A stretch of DNA of 64,000 bases from Acetofilamentum sp. GTDB taxonomy: Bacteria > Bacteroidota > Bacteroidia > Bacteroidales > DYOH01. Within the stretch, counting starts at the first letter, position 1. Each line of letters begins with the position of its first letter. Below the pieces are notes generated by a model, which searched no databases, had not been told where the DNA came from, and was given only the letters and a program-made list of their open reading frames with translations. Below, piece by piece: positions 61,680 to 64,000 of the stretch. Location: positions 44,654 through 108,653 of the forward strand of contig DYOH01000001.1 of NCBI GenBank assembly GCA_020720625.1. The letters run 5' to 3'. Position numbers and translations under genes: made by a program.

Positions 61680-62477
61680 TTACCTTTTTTCAGCAACAAA
61701 CCACGGATTCAATAATTCCGGTTTATTGTAGGTCATCTCAATCCCCGATTCATACTGCCAAACATTGCCACCAGCATATTTTAAAACAGCATGTGCCGCC
61801 GCAGTATCCCATTCCATTGTAGGTGCCATGCGTGGGTAAATGTGCGCGTTACCTTCGGCAATGATGCATAATTTTAGTGAGCTGCCAATTGTTTTGTATG
61901 AAATATTTTTATGCGTTTTTTTCAGATTGTTGATAAATGATTCGGTTTCTTTATTTAAATGGCTTCTGCTGGCAACAACAAAATATTGTCCATTTAGCTC
62001 ATTTATTGGTAATCTATTAGATTTTTGAATTAAATCTATAAAATTATCCGAAGGAATTTTTCCTTCAAACATATAAGAGCCATAGCCACGAGCGGCAAAA
62101 TATGTCTTTTTAAGAATTGGAGCATAAACAACGCCAAGCAAGGGCAAACCATTTTTTATTAATGCAATATTTACAGTAAATTCTCCATTTTTTTTGATAA
62201 ATTCTTTGGTACCATCCAATGGGTCAACCATCCAAAAAAAACTCCAATTCCGCCTTATTTCATATTCAATATTATTACCTTCTTCGCTCAAAATAGGATA
62301 AGGAGTATTACTAAGGAATTCAGTAATTATTTGATGCGCAGATTTGTCTGCTTCGGTTAAAGGTGATTTATCTTCTTTGTATTCTATACTGAATTCTTTA
62401 TGATATATTTCTTCTATTGCTTCACCTGCTTTAAATGCAGCGCTTATGGATAGCATAAGCAGTTCAATAACTTCCAT
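61680..62477 (-). CDS. cysQ: 3'(2'),5'-bisphosphate nucleotidase
   Basis: EYKEDKSPLTEADKSAH, ILSEEG, WMVDPLDGTKEFIKKNGEFTVNIALI, MEWDTAAAHAVLKYAGG. Confidence 0.95.
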   Translation of the reverse strand: MEVIELLMLSISAAFKAGEAIEEIYHKEFSIEYKEDKSPLTEADKSAHQIITEFLSNTPYPILSEEGNNIEYEIRRNWSFFWMVDPLDGTKEFIKKNGEFTVNIALIKNGLPLLGVVYAPILKKTYFAARGYGSYMFEGKIPSDNFIDLIQKSNRLPINELNGQYFVVASRSHLNKETESFINNLKKTHKNISYKTIGSSLKLCIIAEGNAHIYPRMAPTMEWDTAAAHAVLKYAGGNVWQYESGIEMTYNKPELLNPWFVAEKR

Positions 62478-62491
62478 GCAAATGAATAAGA

Positions 62492-62522
62492 TTTGATTAA
62501 AAACAACTAATTATTACTTTTG
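62492..62522 (+). promoter_or_regulatory. Bacteroidota-type promoter for cysD
   Basis: TTTG (62492-62495) - N19 - TACTTTTG (62515-62522). Confidence 0.65.
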
Positions 62523-62603
62523 CAGCAAAGATAAACTATTATAAATATCTTGAAAATATATTTTTTTATAAAAATTTACTTTTAGCAATACATTTAAATA
62601 TAT

Positions 62604-63509
62604 ATGGAAAATTACACGCTAAACCATTTGCGCGAGCTAGAAGCCGAGAGCATCTACGTAATGCGCGAAGTGGCAGCCCAATTTGAAAATCCGGCACTTT
62701 TGTTTTCTGGCGGAAAAGATTCTATCGTGATGGTGCATTTGGCAAAAAAAGCCTTCTGGCCTGCTCGCATGCCCTTTGTGCTTTTGCATATAGATACGGG
62801 GCACAATTTTCAAGAAACCCTTGATTTTCGCGACGAATTGGTAGCAGAATTATCTGTTCGTTTGGTTGTAGGCTCGGTAGAGGAGAGTATTAAAAAAGGC
62901 CGTGTGCAAGACGAAACCGGCTACAATGCCAGCAGAAATGTGGCACAAACCACTACTTTGCTTGATGCTATCGAAGCCGAAAAATTTGATGCAGCCATAG
63001 GCGGCGGACGCCGCGACGAGGAGAAGGCGCGCGCCAAAGAACGTTTTTTCAGTCACAGAGACGAATTTGGGCAATGGGATCCAAAGAATCAGCGCCCCGA
63101 GCTTTGGAATATTTTTAACGGACGCAAAAACATGGGCGAGCATTTTCGCGTTTTCCCTTTAAGTAATTGGACTGAAATGGATGTGTGGCAATACATTTAC
63201 ATGGAAAATATTGCTATTCCAAGTTTATATTACACCCATTCCCGCGAAGTATTTAACCGCGATGGCGTTTGGTTGGCCGTAGCTCCCTTTATGAAGTTGA
63301 AGCCCAACGAAAAAATTGAAGTGAAAGATGTACGTTGCCGCACTATTGGCGATATTACCAATACAGGATTATACCTTTCAACCGCAAATAGCATCGAAGA
63401 TATAATTCAGGAAGTTGCCGCTACACGCATCACCGAGCGAGGTATGCGCGCCGACGATAAGCGCTCCGAATCGGCTATGGAAGACCGTAAAAAAGAAGGA
63501 TATTTTTAA
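62604..63509 (+). CDS. cysD: Sulfate adenylyltransferase subunit 2
   Basis: LLFSGGKDSIVMVHLAKKAFWPARMPFVLLHIDTGHNF, GGGRRDEEKARAKERFFSHRDEFGQWDPKNQRPELW. Confidence 0.98.
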   Translation: MENYTLNHLRELEAESIYVMREVAAQFENPALLFSGGKDSIVMVHLAKKAFWPARMPFVLLHIDTGHNFQETLDFRDELVAELSVRLVVGSVEESIKKGRVQDETGYNASRNVAQTTTLLDAIEAEKFDAAIGGGRRDEEKARAKERFFSHRDEFGQWDPKNQRPELWNIFNGRKNMGEHFRVFPLSNWTEMDVWQYIYMENIAIPSLYYTHSREVFNRDGVWLAVAPFMKLKPNEKIEVKDVRCRTIGDITNTGLYLSTANSIEDIIQEVAATRITERGMRADDKRSESAMEDRKKEGYF

Positions 63510-63573
63510 TAAATTAGTTTATAGTTAAGGGTTTATAGTTGAATGTTGGTAATAAAAAGTTTAAAGAATTGAT

Positions 63574-63924
63574 ATGCAAAATTACAGAAATTTAGAGGTT
63601 TGGAAAAGAGCCATTGAGTTTTGTATAGAGCAATATAAGGTACTTGAGAAATTTCCCGCTTCAGAAATGTATGGATTAGTATCCCAAATGAAAAGAAGTG
63701 TTGTTAGTATTCCCTCAAATATTGCAGAAGGTGCCGGCAGAAATTCAATCGCAGCAGAGTTTAAAAGATTCTTATTTATATCAATAGGATCTGCCGCAGA
63801 GTTAGAAACACAAATAATCATAGCTAATAAACTGAATTTCACGGATAAATCAGTTTTTGATGCCTTGACTGAAGAACTCATTGTGATGCAAAAAATGCTA
63901 TATTCCTTAGTAAAAAAGCTTTAG
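63574..63924 (+). CDS. Four-helix-bundle protein, 23S rRNA intervening-sequence (IVP/S23) family
   Basis: NYRNLEVWKRAIEF...LVSQMKRSVVSIPSNIAEGAGRNSIAAEFKRFLFISIGSAAELETQI is the family signature. Confidence 0.94.
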   Translation: MQNYRNLEVWKRAIEFCIEQYKVLEKFPASEMYGLVSQMKRSVVSIPSNIAEGAGRNSIAAEFKRFLFISIGSAAELETQIIIANKLNFTDKSVFDALTEELIVMQKMLYSLVKKL

Positions 63925-63948
63925 CTTTTTTACTAAGGAATATAGCAT
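63895..63948. repeat. 26-bp perfect inverted repeat with 2-nt loop spanning the IVP stop codon
   Basis: ATGCTATATTCCTTAGTAAAAAAGCT - TT - AGCTTTTTTACTAAGGAATATAGCAT. Confidence 0.95.
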
Positions 63949-64000
63949 AAACCATAAACCATAAACCATAAACCATAAACCATAAACCATAAACCATAAA
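63946..64000. repeat. Tandem heptamer array, unit CATAAAC, running into the window end
   Basis: CATAAAC repeated about 7.9 times over 55 bp. Confidence 0.97.

Noticed and set aside
63574-63924. Diversity-generating retroelement accessory protein (Avd), a structural relative of IVP
   Set aside because: No reverse transcriptase, template repeat or variable repeat in the window; plain IVP family signature fits better.
1-64000. CRISPR array, prophage, integron or transposase
   Set aside because: No regularly spaced direct repeats, phage structural genes, integrase or transposase ORFs were seen in the track or sequence.

Overview
AT-rich 64 kb chromosomal window from a Bacteroidota genome. Support for this: TonB/DUF4249 and Bat-operon gene content, TAnnTTTG-type promoters, and SprB and head-GIN domain proteins. 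About 50 credible protein genes and two identical tRNA-Lys(UUU) genes are annotated. Most of the window is core or housekeeping: guaA, rarA, pyrD, mnmA, cysQ, cysD, the Bat/MoxR operon, TonB receptors and two-component systems. The most interesting parts are: (1) a YfiR gene beside a hybrid histidine kinase whose periplasmic region looks like YfiN CHASE8, plus a TolB/PD40 protein, which suggests a YfiBNR-like module re-plumbed to a phosphorelay; (2) a lone EACC1-like protein with a charged tail and no recognisable effector nearby; (3) a 1.5 kb ORF-free region with about six TACAATTGTA/TGTATACAA operator-like sites in two inverted clusters upstream of an XRE regulator; (4) a five-gene ABC-type locus with a substrate-binding/OmpA fusion, a permease carrying a SprB-like domain, and two coiled-coil proteins; (5) an APH-type sugar kinase fused to a RapZ C-terminal domain, next to a MurU-like nucleotidyltransferase; (6) a four-helix-bundle (23S IVP/S23 family) gene after cysD with a 26-bp perfect hairpin across its stop codon and a heptamer repeat tail. 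All calls come from reading the sequence and the supplied ORFs. No database searches were run.
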